A DNA stretch of 63,023 nt from Gemmatimonadota bacterium (GCA_021295835.1 JAGWBP010000004.1:37035-100057); one strand, 5' to 3'. Shown: positions 16,358 through 24,989, counted from the stretch's first letter. Program-made: numbers and translations. Notes: generated by a model from the sequence alone, not told the origin.

Positions 16358-17773
16358 GTGGACCGCGCCGCTAAGGGTCGGGCCAGAGTCGCGATCGTGG
16401 GCGCCGGGCCCGCTGGCTTCTACGCAGCCGAGTCGCTGCTCAGGGGCGAGGGCGACTTTGCGATCGACTTCGTCAACCGGCTCCCTACCCCGTACGGACT
16501 GGTGCGCGACGGAGTGGCTCCGGATCACCAGGCGATCAAGTCGGTGACCCGCATCTACACCAGGATCCTGGCGCGCGAGGAGGTGCGCTACTTCGGCAAT
16601 GTGACGTTGGGTCGCAATCTATCCGTCGACGACCTCCGCCGCCGCTACGACCACATCGTGTACGCCGTGGGAGCGCAGAGCGACCGCCGGATAGGGATCC
16701 CCGGAGAGGACATCGAGGGCAGCCGCGCCGCATTCGAGTTCGTGGCGTGGTACAACGGCCACCCCGACTACCGCGACTGCCGCTTCGACCTGAGCTGCGA
16801 AGACGTGGTCGTGGTGGGCAACGGCAACGTCGCGATCGACGTAGCGCGCATACTCCTGCACGATCCGTCGACGCTTGCCGGTACCGACATCGCCGACCAT
16901 GCGCTCGAGGCGCTCAGTGCGAGCCGGGTGCGACGGGTGACGCTGCTGGGCCGTCGGGGGCCCGCGCAGGCATCGTTCACGAACCCCGAGCTGCGCGAGT
17001 TCGGACGCATCGACGGGGTCCGCGCCCAGGTGGACGCCGCCGAGCTGGAGATCGACGCGGCCAGCGAGGCTTCGCTCGCAGAGAACGTGGTCAGGCAGCG
17101 CAACATGAAGACGCTTGCCGGCTACGCGGCAGCCTGGGGGAGCGGCGGCGACGGCGAGCGCACGGTTCGCTTTCGCTTCCTGGTCTCGCCGATCGAGGTC
17201 ATCTCCGACGGCGGGCGCGTGACGGGCGTGAGGATCGAGCGCAACCGACTCGTGGCTCAGGAGGACGGGTACATGCGGGCCGAGGGGACGGGCGAGACCG
17301 AGGTCGTCCCGTGTGGGCTCCTGATCCGCTCGGTGGGCTACCGCGGCGTCCCGATCCCGGGTGTGCCGTACTGCGAGCGACGGGGGATATTCCCGAATGC
17401 CGAGGGGCGGCTCACCGCAAGCGCTACCGACGACGCCACCGTGCCGGGCGAATACGTCGTCGGGTGGGCGAAGCGAGGGCCGAGCGGTGTGATCGGCACC
17501 AACAAGGCGGACGCGGCCGCGACGGTCAAGCTGCTTCTCGAGGACCTGGCGGCCGGGGTGGATTGCAGGCTAGGCGATGCAGACGGCGATCTGGCCGACC
17601 TGCTCGCGAGCAGGGGCGTCCGGTGGGTTGACAAGGACGGGTGGGGAAGGATCGACGCGCACGAAACGAGCCGGGGCAAGGCGGAGGGCCGCCCGCGCGT
17701 CAAGCTATGCACCACCCGCGAGATGGTGGCGATCGCCGAAGAAGCCGTGCGCAACGGGACCGTCCGTCGCTAG
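16358..17773 (+). CDS. fprA: FprA-type NADPH:ferredoxin / adrenodoxin-like reductase
   Basis: A 471-residue flavoprotein of the mycobacterial FprA/adrenodoxin reductase family, moving electrons between NADPH and ferredoxin. The FAD-binding motif VAIVGAGPAGFYAAE starts near residue 11 and the NADPH-binding motif VVVGNGNVAIDVARILL near residue 148. PTPYGLVRDGVAPDHQAIK and the C-terminal VGWAKRGPSGVIGTNKADA block are diagnostic. The GTG start at 16358 lies inside a CAGCCCGTGGAC sequence that resembles the start of the dispersed repeat, so the repeat supplies part of the translation start. It is the only obvious reductase near the Paa-like oxygenase genes, though 5 kb away. Confidence 0.93.
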   Translation: MDRAAKGRARVAIVGAGPAGFYAAESLLRGEGDFAIDFVNRLPTPYGLVRDGVAPDHQAIKSVTRIYTRILAREEVRYFGNVTLGRNLSVDDLRRRYDHIVYAVGAQSDRRIGIPGEDIEGSRAAFEFVAWYNGHPDYRDCRFDLSCEDVVVVGNGNVAIDVARILLHDPSTLAGTDIADHALEALSASRVRRVTLLGRRGPAQASFTNPELREFGRIDGVRAQVDAAELEIDAASEASLAENVVRQRNMKTLAGYAAAWGSGGDGERTVRFRFLVSPIEVISDGGRVTGVRIERNRLVAQEDGYMRAEGTGETEVVPCGLLIRSVGYRGVPIPGVPYCERRGIFPNAEGRLTASATDDATVPGEYVVGWAKRGPSGVIGTNKADAAATVKLLLEDLAAGVDCRLGDADGDLADLLASRGVRWVDKDGWGRIDAHETSRGKAEGRPRVKLCTTREMVAIAEEAVRNGTVRR

Positions 17774-17860
17774 CAGTCCCCGCGCCTCGGAGTCCGCGTA
17801 GTGGGCGATCTGGCCGACGGGCGGCCGACGGACGCCACCCGGCTACCCTACTCCACGATC

Positions 17861-18361
17861 CTACTTCTGCAGCCAGACCGACACGGATGCCGCCGCAGGC
17901 GGGTTGGTGACGCTGACCGTAAGCGTATCGTTCTCAAACTTGTAGGTGCCGCTCGATTCACCCTGCTCCCCCGTCTGCGTCCAGGCACCGGCGAAGCTGT
18001 TGGTGTAGGTCCCCGCATCCTTCAGCTCAACGGGCGGCGTCTCCACGGCAACTTCCAAGGTCATGCTCCCCATCGCCCGCATTCCTGCGACCGAGTCCTG
18101 GTTCAACACAAGGGTCCCGGATGCGTTCGGAGGCTCGAAGGTAGAGGTGCCCCGCGTTATCGATACGATACCGTAGGTGCCCGACAGGTCTTGAGGCGTC
18201 TCGTCCGGGTCTGGTTTCATTTCACCGTTGCAGCCCAATGCGATAGCGGCCGCCAGCGGGACAATCCAGATGGGGGCGAAGTAGCCGCGCACCGGCCTTG
18301 TCGAAGCGGTCGATCCACCAGTGGTCGGCGAAGTTGCATCCGAGGCCCTGTTGTAGAGCAT
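17861..18361 (-). CDS. Small hypothetical lipoprotein
   Basis: A 166-residue lipoprotein. The ATG at 18361 has a strong GGAGG five bases upstream. The signal segment (PIWIVPLAAAIAL) ends in a lipobox at Cys44. The mature part is a beta-rich domain (LSGTYGIVSITRGTSTFEPP, TYKFENDTLTVSV) like small lipocalin-like or copper-resistance-like barrels often annotated only as hypothetical. A GTYGI...SGTYKFENDTL arrangement suggests an 8-stranded barrel. No enzymatic residues can be assigned. Confidence 0.72.
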   Translation of the reverse strand: MLYNRASDATSPTTGGSTASTRPVRGYFAPIWIVPLAAAIALGCNGEMKPDPDETPQDLSGTYGIVSITRGTSTFEPPNASGTLVLNQDSVAGMRAMGSMTLEVAVETPPVELKDAGTYTNSFAGAWTQTGEQGESSGTYKFENDTLTVSVTNPPAAASVSVWLQK

Positions 18362-18524
18362 CTGATCCTCCAAGGTGGCTGGTTGAGGTCGGCGGGCCGG
18401 AATCCGTGGCTGGGAGCCAGCGCACACCCTACCGCGACTCCGGTCCGTCCGAGCACGAGTCAGGCCTGACCTCCCAATTCTAACGGGGTGCTGACCGCCT
18501 CGCGCAAGGGGGACGAGGCGACCG

Positions 18525-19856
18525 TTAGTCGCCCTTCTCCCTGAGGGGCAGAGGAGGTGCCCACTCCGCCGCGCCCGGCACGCGCCGCCCCCAGGTGTTG
18601 TGGTAGCGGTCGTCCTTCTTCAGGAGGAAGCGGATGATCATGCGGTGGAGCATGTTCATCTTCGGGAGCATCCCGTGGAGCCCCGCCATCCCAGAGAGCA
18701 CCCGGTCACGCAGCTCCCAGTAGCCGAAGTCGGAGGGCGCTACGCAGACTACGTGGCGCTCGTCCATGAATGGGGGCAGTGCGCCAGCCAACGCGACCGT
18801 GCCATCGCCCGTCTGGCGTCTCGCAGCTGTCCCGTCGCGGTCCCATTCGTTTCTGCGCTCGGCCGCACGCAGGTCGAAGCGCGACGAGCCGTCCGCATCC
18901 AGACGGACTCGGAGCCCAGTGCGCGTCTCGGCGTCCACGCCCACAATCGCCAGCCACCTTCGCTGCGGGAGTGGTGCCGGAGAGGGCCCGCTCCCGACCG
19001 AGTCGGAAGCGCTGCCACCGTCGGGGCCGCCGAGCTTCAGCCCCGCGATCCGCTCCCGGTGCGCCCGGGCCTCGTCGAGGAGCAGCCGGAAGAGGTCGTC
19101 CCCCGAAGTGCCCCAATCGGCGACCTGGCGGTGCAGAGCGCGTGCGATGCTCGGCTGCCATGCCTCCGGGCTGAAGATGTCGGCCTCGCCCCCTGCGTCC
19201 ACGGTGAGCGCATCCTCGAAGCTGGGCAGGAGGTAGTAAAGCGATGGCGTCATCCGGGCCATCCGCCTCTCTCTCGCCTTTCCGGAGGTGTCGGCCAGAT
19301 CGCTCGTCCCGGTCGCCATCGCCAGGATCGCCTCGTGCGAGCCCCTAAAGGGCGTGGCGATCGTCACCACCCGGTCAACGAGCCCGGCACCGTGCCGCTC
19401 CAGATAGCCAGCGATCAGCAGCCCCCCCATCGAGTGGCCGATCAGCGTCACCATCGGCGAATTTGCGTAGCCCACATCGCGGTAGTGCCGAAGCAGCGAA
19501 GTGCGGTCGATCACCTCGGCGACGAATGCGGCTAGTCGCCCCTCGGTCCACTCGAGCGGCATCCTCCAGTCGTAGCCGAAGGGGAAGACCGGGACGGGTC
19601 CGGAGAGGTTCTCGGCGAGCTCGTCGCGGAGCTCCTCGATCAGCTCCTCGTAGATGAGCGGCAGCGGGCCCCTGGGCGATACACGGGCTGGTTCCAGGAG
19701 TTCGTATCGCCGATCCTCGGGGTGGAGCGCGATGCGGTCGTAGTTCTTCCTGCGGACGGCGCTCCAGAGGACCTCGGGCGGCAGCTCGTATTCGTCGTGC
19801 AGCTCCGACGCGGTGATGCCGGGGACCACGACGACCGGCGAGGGCGGTGCAAGCAT
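18525..19856 (-). CDS. Alpha/beta-hydrolase of the lecithin:cholesterol acyltransferase-like group
   Basis: A 443-residue protein beginning with PSPVVVVPGITASEL, the oxyanion block of LCAT/PGAP1-like lipases. The nucleophile elbow is GHSMGG (Ser near residue 142), and a conserved VFPFGYDWRMP segment precedes it. TIATPFRGSHEAI follows the elbow. GDGTVAL and ERHVVCV late in the sequence probably carry the acid/histidine region. There is no signal peptide, so it appears cytoplasmic or peripherally attached. It may act on phospholipids or acyl esters. The start at 19856 is chosen by homology; a longer frame to 20009 overlaps the divergent gene. Confidence 0.78.
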   Translation of the reverse strand: MLAPPSPVVVVPGITASELHDEYELPPEVLWSAVRRKNYDRIALHPEDRRYELLEPARVSPRGPLPLIYEELIEELRDELAENLSGPVPVFPFGYDWRMPLEWTEGRLAAFVAEVIDRTSLLRHYRDVGYANSPMVTLIGHSMGGLLIAGYLERHGAGLVDRVVTIATPFRGSHEAILAMATGTSDLADTSGKARERRMARMTPSLYYLLPSFEDALTVDAGGEADIFSPEAWQPSIARALHRQVADWGTSGDDLFRLLLDEARAHRERIAGLKLGGPDGGSASDSVGSGPSPAPLPQRRWLAIVGVDAETRTGLRVRLDADGSSRFDLRAAERRNEWDRDGTAARRQTGDGTVALAGALPPFMDERHVVCVAPSDFGYWELRDRVLSGMAGLHGMLPKMNMLHRMIIRFLLKKDDRYHNTWGRRVPGAAEWAPPLPLREKGD

Positions 19857-20007
19857 CCAGAGGCTCCCAGTGGCGATGGTTTCGCAAGCACGATGGGCCA
19901 GCGGCGCGAACGGAGCAAGCGGTGCGCTCGTCCGCTTGGCTTCTTGCGCCGCCGGGTTCCCGGTAACTTGCACGGCAGCCACTGCACACCCGGAGGAGTC
20001 CGCACCC

Positions 20008-20751
20008 ATGAAGCGACGGTACCGCGCTCACAGCTACCTACTGGCCTTGGGAGTGGCCGCCTGCGCCGTGTCTTCGCCCGGACCTCTGTCTGCCCAGACG
20101 ATCTCGCTCATCGCCGGGGCCAATATGACGGTTCTGGCCAATGTGGACATTAACCCCCGCTACGCCCCATTCGACCAGTCCTACGGCCCGAATCTGGGAG
20201 TAGGCGCGAGCTTTCGCCTCTCCCCCCCGGAGGCGCTTCAGAGCCTCTGGGCCCAGCTCTCGGCGGTCTATGCGCACAAGGGCGCCGTAATGCAACCCAG
20301 CTCCGCTCTCGACGAGTATGAGGGATTGGACTTCCGACTCGACTACGTGGATCTGGCGCTGCTGGCCGACATGCGGTTCCCCTCGATCGTCGACGGGATC
20401 TTCATCCACTTTCTCGTGGGGCCGTCGCTAGGTGTGCTGCTGTCCTGCGAGGTCGCCGAAGCGGGCACGGAGGATGACCCACCGCCGCCGCAGCCGTGTC
20501 TCGGTGACGTAGAGGAGCAGGGTTCGTTCTGGAGCTTCAGGCGCCTCGACGCGGGGTTCGTCGGCGGTGCCGGCCTGGAGGTCGCCCTCACCGAGAGGGT
20601 GGAGCTGCACGCCAGCGCCCAGTGGACGATCGGCCTCGGCTACGTGGACCAAGTGTACAATCCGGGCATGGTCGACGACCCCGCCCTGGCCCCTGCGCTC
20701 AAGAACCGGGCGTTATCTCTGCGGGCCGCCCTGGCCGTGCCCCTGGGGTAG
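20008..20751 (+). CDS. Outer-membrane beta-barrel protein (PorT/OMP_b-brl-like)
   Basis: A 247-residue protein with a signal peptide (YLLALGVAACAVSS, cleavage near LSAQ) and alternating strands typical of small outer-membrane barrels: GPNLGVGASFRLSP, IFIHFLVGPSLGVLL, FVGGAGLEVALTERVELHASAQWTIGLG compressed over the C-terminal half, and a last strand ending AALAVPLG. GGAGGAG lies 10 bp before the ATG. Two cysteines in an acidic loop (SCEVAEAG and QPCLGD) may form a disulfide. It is divergent from the lipase with overlapping 5' regions. Confidence 0.75.
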   Translation: MKRRYRAHSYLLALGVAACAVSSPGPLSAQTISLIAGANMTVLANVDINPRYAPFDQSYGPNLGVGASFRLSPPEALQSLWAQLSAVYAHKGAVMQPSSALDEYEGLDFRLDYVDLALLADMRFPSIVDGIFIHFLVGPSLGVLLSCEVAEAGTEDDPPPPQPCLGDVEEQGSFWSFRRLDAGFVGGAGLEVALTERVELHASAQWTIGLGYVDQVYNPGMVDDPALAPALKNRALSLRAALAVPLG

Positions 20752-20787
20752 CGGTTTACAATACACCAGACAGGTGTCCACGCGGCG

Positions 20788-20970
20788 CTACAGGTGTCCC
20801 GCCTCGTGGAGCAGCTCCTGCAGCCGTGGCTCCCTCTCGGCAAGGGGCGTCTTGGTGATTAGGCGGGCCAGCTTGATCCGCTCCTCGTCCCCTACCCTGT
20901 CAAGCACCGTGATGGGGGTGCCGTAGCGAAGCAGAATGCGCTTGGCGTCTACCGCCACTTGGTCTGTCAA
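20788..20970 (-). CDS. Small hypothetical protein
   Basis: A 60-residue basic protein rich in Leu, Arg and Glu (KRILLRYGTPITVLDRVGDEERIKLARLITK). The TTG start at 20970 is supported by GGAGG six bases upstream. The C-terminus (EPRLQELLHEAGHL) is an amphipathic helix. No family is recognised; a role as a small regulator cannot be shown. It faces the outer-membrane barrel gene convergently. Confidence 0.45.
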   Translation of the reverse strand: MTDQVAVDAKRILLRYGTPITVLDRVGDEERIKLARLITKTPLAEREPRLQELLHEAGHL

Positions 20971-21127
20971 ACCCGGCCTCCGTGCGGGGTGAATCGCGTA
21001 CCATACCAAGCTAACGCCGAGGAGGGGCGATTGCCGACCGACGGGCAAGTGCCTTCAATTGCCACGAGCGCCGAGGCGCTCCGCCTCGCCCGGCGGAACG
21101 GACCGTCAATACCAGCCCGTGGACAAT

Positions 21128-21140
21128 CCTCCTGTGGAGG
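21128..21140 (+). promoter_or_regulatory. Shine-Dalgarno-sequestering hairpin before the DtxR-type gene
   Basis: CCTCC (21128-21132) pairs with GGAGG (21136-21140) across the loop TGT. The GGAGG is the only plausible ribosome binding site for the CTG start at 21147, so the hairpin would occlude it. The upstream part (AGCCCGTGGACAATCC) resembles the dispersed repeat. Confidence 0.5.
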
Positions 21141-21146
21141 CCGTAA

Positions 21147-21815
21147 CTGACTGGCACCCTCTCACCCTCTACTGAGGACTACCTGAAGGCGGTCTACGCC
21201 CTGAGCGGGGATGGACGCGCCGCTGGCACGAGCGACATCGCCCGCGCGCTCGGCGTTACGCCCGCCTCGGTCAGCGGCATGGTGCGCCGCCTCGCCGACG
21301 GCGGTCTGGTGCGCCACGAGCCCTACCGAGGGGTGACGCTCACCGACGAAGGGAGGCTCAAGGCGCTCGGGGTGCTGAGACGGCACCGCATCCTGGAGAC
21401 CTTCCTCGTCGAGCGCCTCGGGTACCGCTGGGACGACGTGCACCTAGAGGCGGAGCGACTGGAGCATGCGGTATCCGAACGCCTGATCGATCGCATGGAG
21501 GAGGCGCTGGGCCGACCTGCCACCGATCCCCACGGCGCCCCGATTCCCACCCGTGCGGGGATGATCGCGGCTTCGCCCAATCGCACTCTGGATCAGGCCC
21601 CGGCCGGAAGGCGGATAGTGGTGCGGGCCGTACCGGACCGCGATCCCCGCCGCCTAGCGGAGCTTGAGGCGATCGGGCTGGTCCCGGGCGCCGTGGCAGT
21701 GGTGCAAGGGGAAAGCCGGGAGCCGCCTGGTGTGCTCGTTCGCATGGCCGAAGGCGACCAGGAGCACGCAATCACCAGGCGGGTGGCCTCCACGGTGCTG
21801 GTCGCCGAGGCGTGA
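21147..21815 (+). CDS. DtxR/MntR/IdeR-family metal-dependent repressor, CTG start
   Basis: A 222-residue regulator. It has an N-terminal winged helix (SPSTEDYLKAVYALSGDGR, TSDIARALGVTPASVSGMVRRL), a dimerisation/metal-binding domain (HRILETFLVERLGYRWDDVHLEAERLEHAVSE split over residues 70-110) and a C-terminal SH3-like FeoA domain. An iron or manganese ion would activate DNA binding. No ATG, GTG or TTG exists between the in-frame TAA at 21144 and the conserved STEDYLKA, so the start must be CTG at 21147, six bases after GGAGG. It precedes a DUF59 gene and the diiron paaA-C genes, which fits an iron-linked context. Confidence 0.85.
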   Translation: MTGTLSPSTEDYLKAVYALSGDGRAAGTSDIARALGVTPASVSGMVRRLADGGLVRHEPYRGVTLTDEGRLKALGVLRRHRILETFLVERLGYRWDDVHLEAERLEHAVSERLIDRMEEALGRPATDPHGAPIPTRAGMIAASPNRTLDQAPAGRRIVVRAVPDRDPRRLAELEAIGLVPGAVAVVQGESREPPGVLVRMAEGDQEHAITRRVASTVLVAEA

Positions 21816-21978
21816 GCTCCAGAGGGGATGCAGCGCTGCTCGAATGCCGTGGGAGGAGTCGTTGGACAACGCTCCGCCCTGCCGACCCGCCAGCGTTCGG
21901 CTATCTTTCAGCGACCGCACCCCCGACGCACCTTGGCCCTCTCCCGGCCGCGCTCCCCACCCCGGAGGTCCTCAGGAA

Positions 21979-22278
21979 GTGCCCGCCACCGAAAAAGCCG
22001 TCCTGAACGCCCTCAGGACCGTGAAGGACCCGGAGCTCAACCTGGACCTGGTGGTCCTGGGGCTGGTCTACGACGTGGAGGTAGAAGGCGCGAAGGCCAA
22101 GGCGACGATCTCGCTCACCACTCCCATGTGTCCCGCCGCAGGGCAGATCGTCGAGGACACAAAGGCGGCAATCGCCTCGGTCGAGGGGGTGGAGGACGCG
22201 CATGTGGAGCTCACTTTCGAGCCGCCTTGGACGCCGGAGCGCATCAGTCCGCTGATCCGTTCCGCTCTGGGCCTATAG
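21979..22278 (+). CDS. MIP18/DUF59 family protein (PaaD/SufT-like)
   Basis: A 99-residue single-domain DUF59 protein. It carries DPELNLDLVVLGLVYDVEVEG, the reactive-Cys segment TTPMCPAAGQIVED, and the terminal ELTFEPPWTPERISP. Proteins of this family assist Fe-S cluster or diiron assembly. The GTG start at 21979 follows CGGAGG by 9 bp; a longer open frame exists upstream but runs through the DtxR gene. It is 22 bp before paaA and probably in its operon. A second, distinct DUF59 protein is encoded after paaA. Confidence 0.88.
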   Translation: MPATEKAVLNALRTVKDPELNLDLVVLGLVYDVEVEGAKAKATISLTTPMCPAAGQIVEDTKAAIASVEGVEDAHVELTFEPPWTPERISPLIRSALGL

Positions 22279-22300
22279 CACTCATATTGAACGAACCCCC

Positions 22301-23257
22301 ATGCCCGAGCACAGACCCAGCGAGCAGCGCGTCGAAGACGACCTGAAGGCCAAGGTCCAGGGCGGACACATCCTCGAGTCCCCCGACGAGATGACGCCGG
22401 GGTACCGCAAGGCGATCGTCGTGCAGCTCACCGTTCAGGCCGACACGGAGCTGATGAGCGCCCCCGCGTACTGGATGGCCGCCCGCCACGCACCCTCCAC
22501 CAACACGCAGGTCAGCGCGCACGCGATCATCCAGGACGAGCTGGCGCACGCCAACATCGCGTACCGACTCCTCGAGGACATGGGAGTCTCCAAGGAGAAG
22601 CTGGTCTACGGGCGCGAGCCGCACGACTTCAAGCACCCCTACGGCTTCGACCAGCCGCTGGACAACTGGGCCGAGCTGGTGGTGGCCAACGGCTTCTTCG
22701 ACCGGGCCGGGATATGCCTGCTGAGCGACGTGCACCGCAACACCTCGTACGGGCCGCTGAAGCGAGCGCTCGTCAAGGTCGACATGGAGGAGACCTTCCA
22801 CCTGCGCCACGGCGAGGTGTGGATGCGCCGTCTGGCTCGGGCGGGGGGAGCGGCGACCGAGCTCCTGCAGCGCTGCGTGGACTGGATGTTCCCGATGACG
22901 ATCGAGTGGTTCGGCCTTCCCGACGACCGGAAGCGGCACAGCGGTCAGCTGGACTACAAGCTGAAGGGGCTCACCAACGACGAGCTTCGGCAGCTCTGGA
23001 TGTCTTCGACCGTGCCGCTCTGCGAGGGCCTGGGGATCGAGGTACCGGCCCACTGGTGCGCCGAGAGCGAAGAGTACGTGCTGGACTACCCCTTCCCGTG
23101 CGAGTACGACCCCGAGGCGAAGCGGTGGCTCTTCGACGAGGGCGAGATTGGCTGGGACGCGGTCTTCGCTCGGTGGAAGGGGCGGGGGCCGATGAACCAA
23201 CGCTACGTTGAGTCGGTGCGCGAGTCCCGCGCGCAGGTGGCCGCGTGGCTGAACTAG
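22301..23257 (+). CDS. paaA: PaaA-like phenylacetyl-CoA epoxidase catalytic subunit
   Basis: A 318-residue ferritin-like diiron protein. The iron-binding motifs are visible as QDELAHANIAYRLLEDMG (DExxH) and MEETFHLRHGE (ExxxH). The core MTPGYRKAIVVQLTVQADTELMS and the C-terminal EEYVLDYPFPCEYDPE are typical of PaaA. In the known pathway PaaA with PaaC hydroxylates/epoxidises phenylacetyl-CoA using O2. No paaK, paaG, paaZ or paaE is nearby, so the substrate here is unproven. The gene is followed by paaD(N) with a 13-bp overlap. Confidence 0.92.
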   Translation: MPEHRPSEQRVEDDLKAKVQGGHILESPDEMTPGYRKAIVVQLTVQADTELMSAPAYWMAARHAPSTNTQVSAHAIIQDELAHANIAYRLLEDMGVSKEKLVYGREPHDFKHPYGFDQPLDNWAELVVANGFFDRAGICLLSDVHRNTSYGPLKRALVKVDMEETFHLRHGEVWMRRLARAGGAATELLQRCVDWMFPMTIEWFGLPDDRKRHSGQLDYKLKGLTNDELRQLWMSSTVPLCEGLGIEVPAHWCAESEEYVLDYPFPCEYDPEAKRWLFDEGEIGWDAVFARWKGRGPMNQRYVESVRESRAQVAAWLN

Positions 23258-23694
23258 CGAGGCGTCCGGGCGCGACGCCGCGCCCGAGGCCCCTCAGGAC
23301 GCTTCTTGCGACCCAGCCCGGGCCGCGCGTGCACGCGTCGGGAGGGCGCGACCGCTGGTCGGATCCGCTCCCGACGGCTCCCGGGGACGGCCGGGCCGCC
23401 CTTTGGTCGGCGCTGGACGAGGTTCTCGATCCGGAGCTTCCGATCTCGATAGTCGAGCTGGGGCTCGTCTACGGCGTCGGCTATCGCGACGGGAGAGCCA
23501 GCGTCAAGCTGACCTTCACAGCCACGGCCTGCCCGTGCATGGACTTCATCAAGGAGGATGTGCGCGACCGCATCGGTCGGGAAGGGTGGGTTGACGAGGT
23601 AGACATCGAGGAGGTCTGGGACCCCCCGTGGACGACCGCGAGGATAAGCGACGAGGGTCGCAGCAAGCTCCGCCTGCTGGGCGTGGGCGCATGA
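23245..23694 (+). CDS. paaD: PaaD-like DUF59 domain protein lacking the zinc ribbon
   Basis: A 149-residue protein. The DUF59 part begins near residue 50 (DEVLDPELPISIVELGLVY) and ends with EEVWDPPWTTARISDEGRSKLRLLG. In standard PaaD the Cys4 zinc ribbon follows at exactly this point, but here the gene stops after GVGA. The reactive segment has TACPCMDFI with two cysteines. The first 45 residues are a Pro/Arg/Gly-rich extension of low complexity. The GTG start overlaps the end of paaA, and the stop overlaps the paaB start (ATGA). Confidence 0.85.
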   Translation: MAELARRPGATPRPRPLRTLLATQPGPRVHASGGRDRWSDPLPTAPGDGRAALWSALDEVLDPELPISIVELGLVYGVGYRDGRASVKLTFTATACPCMDFIKEDVRDRIGREGWVDEVDIEEVWDPPWTTARISDEGRSKLRLLGVGA

Positions 23695-23933
23695 AGCGCG
23701 CGATGGGCGAGGAGATCTACGAGGTCTTTGCGCGCAGGCGGCGCGGCGGGACGCTTCGCCACATCGGGTGCGTGGACGCCCCGGGCGAGGAGCTGGCCCG
23801 CGTCTACGCCTGGAGCGCGTACGACGAGGAGAACTGGTTCGAGATGTGCGTCGTGCCGCGTCGTGCAGTGATTCCCGTGAATCGGAGCGAGGGCCCCTGG
23901 GGGGACAACTTGCCCGCCGGGGGGCGGAGATGA
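23691..23933 (+). CDS. paaB: PaaB-like structural subunit
   Basis: An 80-residue protein (MGEEIYEVFARRRRGGTLRHIG, DAPGEELARVYAWSAYDEENW then FEMCVVPRRAVIPV) matching PaaB, which stabilises PaaA-PaaC complexes. The ATG at 23691 overlaps the upstream stop; a second ATG at 23703 is also possible. The stop overlaps the paaC start. Confidence 0.88.
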   Translation: MKRAMGEEIYEVFARRRRGGTLRHIGCVDAPGEELARVYAWSAYDEENWFEMCVVPRRAVIPVNRSEGPWGDNLPAGGRR

Positions 23934-24694
23934 CGGACGCAAGGCCGTCGGCGCTCTCCCGCCAGATCCTGACCCTCGCGGACACGAAGCGACTGCTGGG
24001 GATTCGCTACAGCGACTGGATCCTGGGGAGCCCGTCCATAGAGACGGGCATCGCGGCCTCGTCGATGGCGCAGGACGAATGGGGCCACTCGCGGCTCCTC
24101 TACGCCATGCTGAAGGAGCAGGGCTTCGACCCCTTCGAGGTGGAGCATACGCGCCCGGCGGACCGGTACTACTCGTCTCCGGCTCTCGACGGTCCCTTCG
24201 GCGACTGGGCCGACTTCGTGGCCGGTGTGGTCGTCGTCGACGGGGCGCTGTCGATCGCCCTCGAGAGCCTTGCGGACGGCGGCTTCGCTCTGGCGCGCTC
24301 GCGCATTCCTAAGATGCTCGCGGAGGAGCGGTACCACGACCGCTTCGGAGCCGGGTGGTTCGGGTGCCTGACGGATGCAGGCGGCGAGGCTGCGTCAAGG
24401 GTGGAGGAGGCGGTCCGCTCGATGCTCCCATCGACTCTGGCGTGGCTCCTACCGGACGACGAGCCCTACGACGAGCTGGTGGACGGGGGGTTTGCGTGGC
24501 CCTCGGGCCGGGTTCGCGGCCTCGCGACCGATCGGCTGGGGACCGTGCTGGCCCGTTCGGGCATCGCCCTCGCCGATGTCGAGCCCGATCGCGCGGGGTG
24601 GGACCCGGAGCGTCGACGGGGACTGGGAGCCCCTGGCGAGGAGGCGATCGAGCGTGCGCGCGGCGACCGCAACCGCGACCTCTTTGTCGAGTAG
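23930..24694 (+). CDS. paaC: PaaC-like structural/diiron-fold subunit
   Basis: A 254-residue ferritin-like protein with MAQDEWGHSRLLYAML (DExxH) and MLAEERYHDRFGAGWF, both characteristic of PaaC. In the known complex PaaC supports PaaA structurally. ATGA overlap with paaB shows coupling. A 31-bp gap separates it from the zinc-ribbon gene. Confidence 0.9.
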   Translation: MTDARPSALSRQILTLADTKRLLGIRYSDWILGSPSIETGIAASSMAQDEWGHSRLLYAMLKEQGFDPFEVEHTRPADRYYSSPALDGPFGDWADFVAGVVVVDGALSIALESLADGGFALARSRIPKMLAEERYHDRFGAGWFGCLTDAGGEAASRVEEAVRSMLPSTLAWLLPDDEPYDELVDGGFAWPSGRVRGLATDRLGTVLARSGIALADVEPDRAGWDPERRRGLGAPGEEAIERARGDRNRDLFVE

Positions 24695-24725
24695 CGCCGC
24701 TGTCCGAGGACCGACGGCATACCCG

Positions 24726-24920
24726 GTGAAGCCCTCCGACTGCCCCTTCTGCGGGAGTACGCGCACCGAGCTGATGTCGCTATTCGGGAGCCATGCTTCG
24801 CTCTCGACGTTCTGGTGCGCGGCGTGCCGGAGTCCCTTTGAAGTGCTCAGATGGGGGGAGGAGGAGGTGCCCGGTGAGCGGAGCGACCGAAGGGCGAAGG
24901 CACGGCAGGAGCAGCGCTAG
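24726..24920 (+). CDS. Stand-alone zinc ribbon corresponding to the PaaD C-terminal domain
   Basis: A 64-residue protein from GTG at 24726. It has two Cys pairs, CPFCGS and CAAC, with LMSLFGSHASLSTFW between them, closely matching the C-terminal domain of PaaD (CPxCGS, FGST, C..C.EPF). A charged tail follows (EEVPGERSDRRAKARQEQR). It sits last in the paa run and supplies exactly the domain that the paaD gene lacks. The start is uncertain because the RBS is weak. Confidence 0.75.
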   Translation: MKPSDCPFCGSTRTELMSLFGSHASLSTFWCAACRSPFEVLRWGEEEVPGERSDRRAKARQEQR

Positions 24921-24989
24921 CCGTCGCCGGGTGCGGAGGGGCTACCACCGCCGTCTCCATGGGAGGCCTACCTGCGGGCTGCTAGGCCC

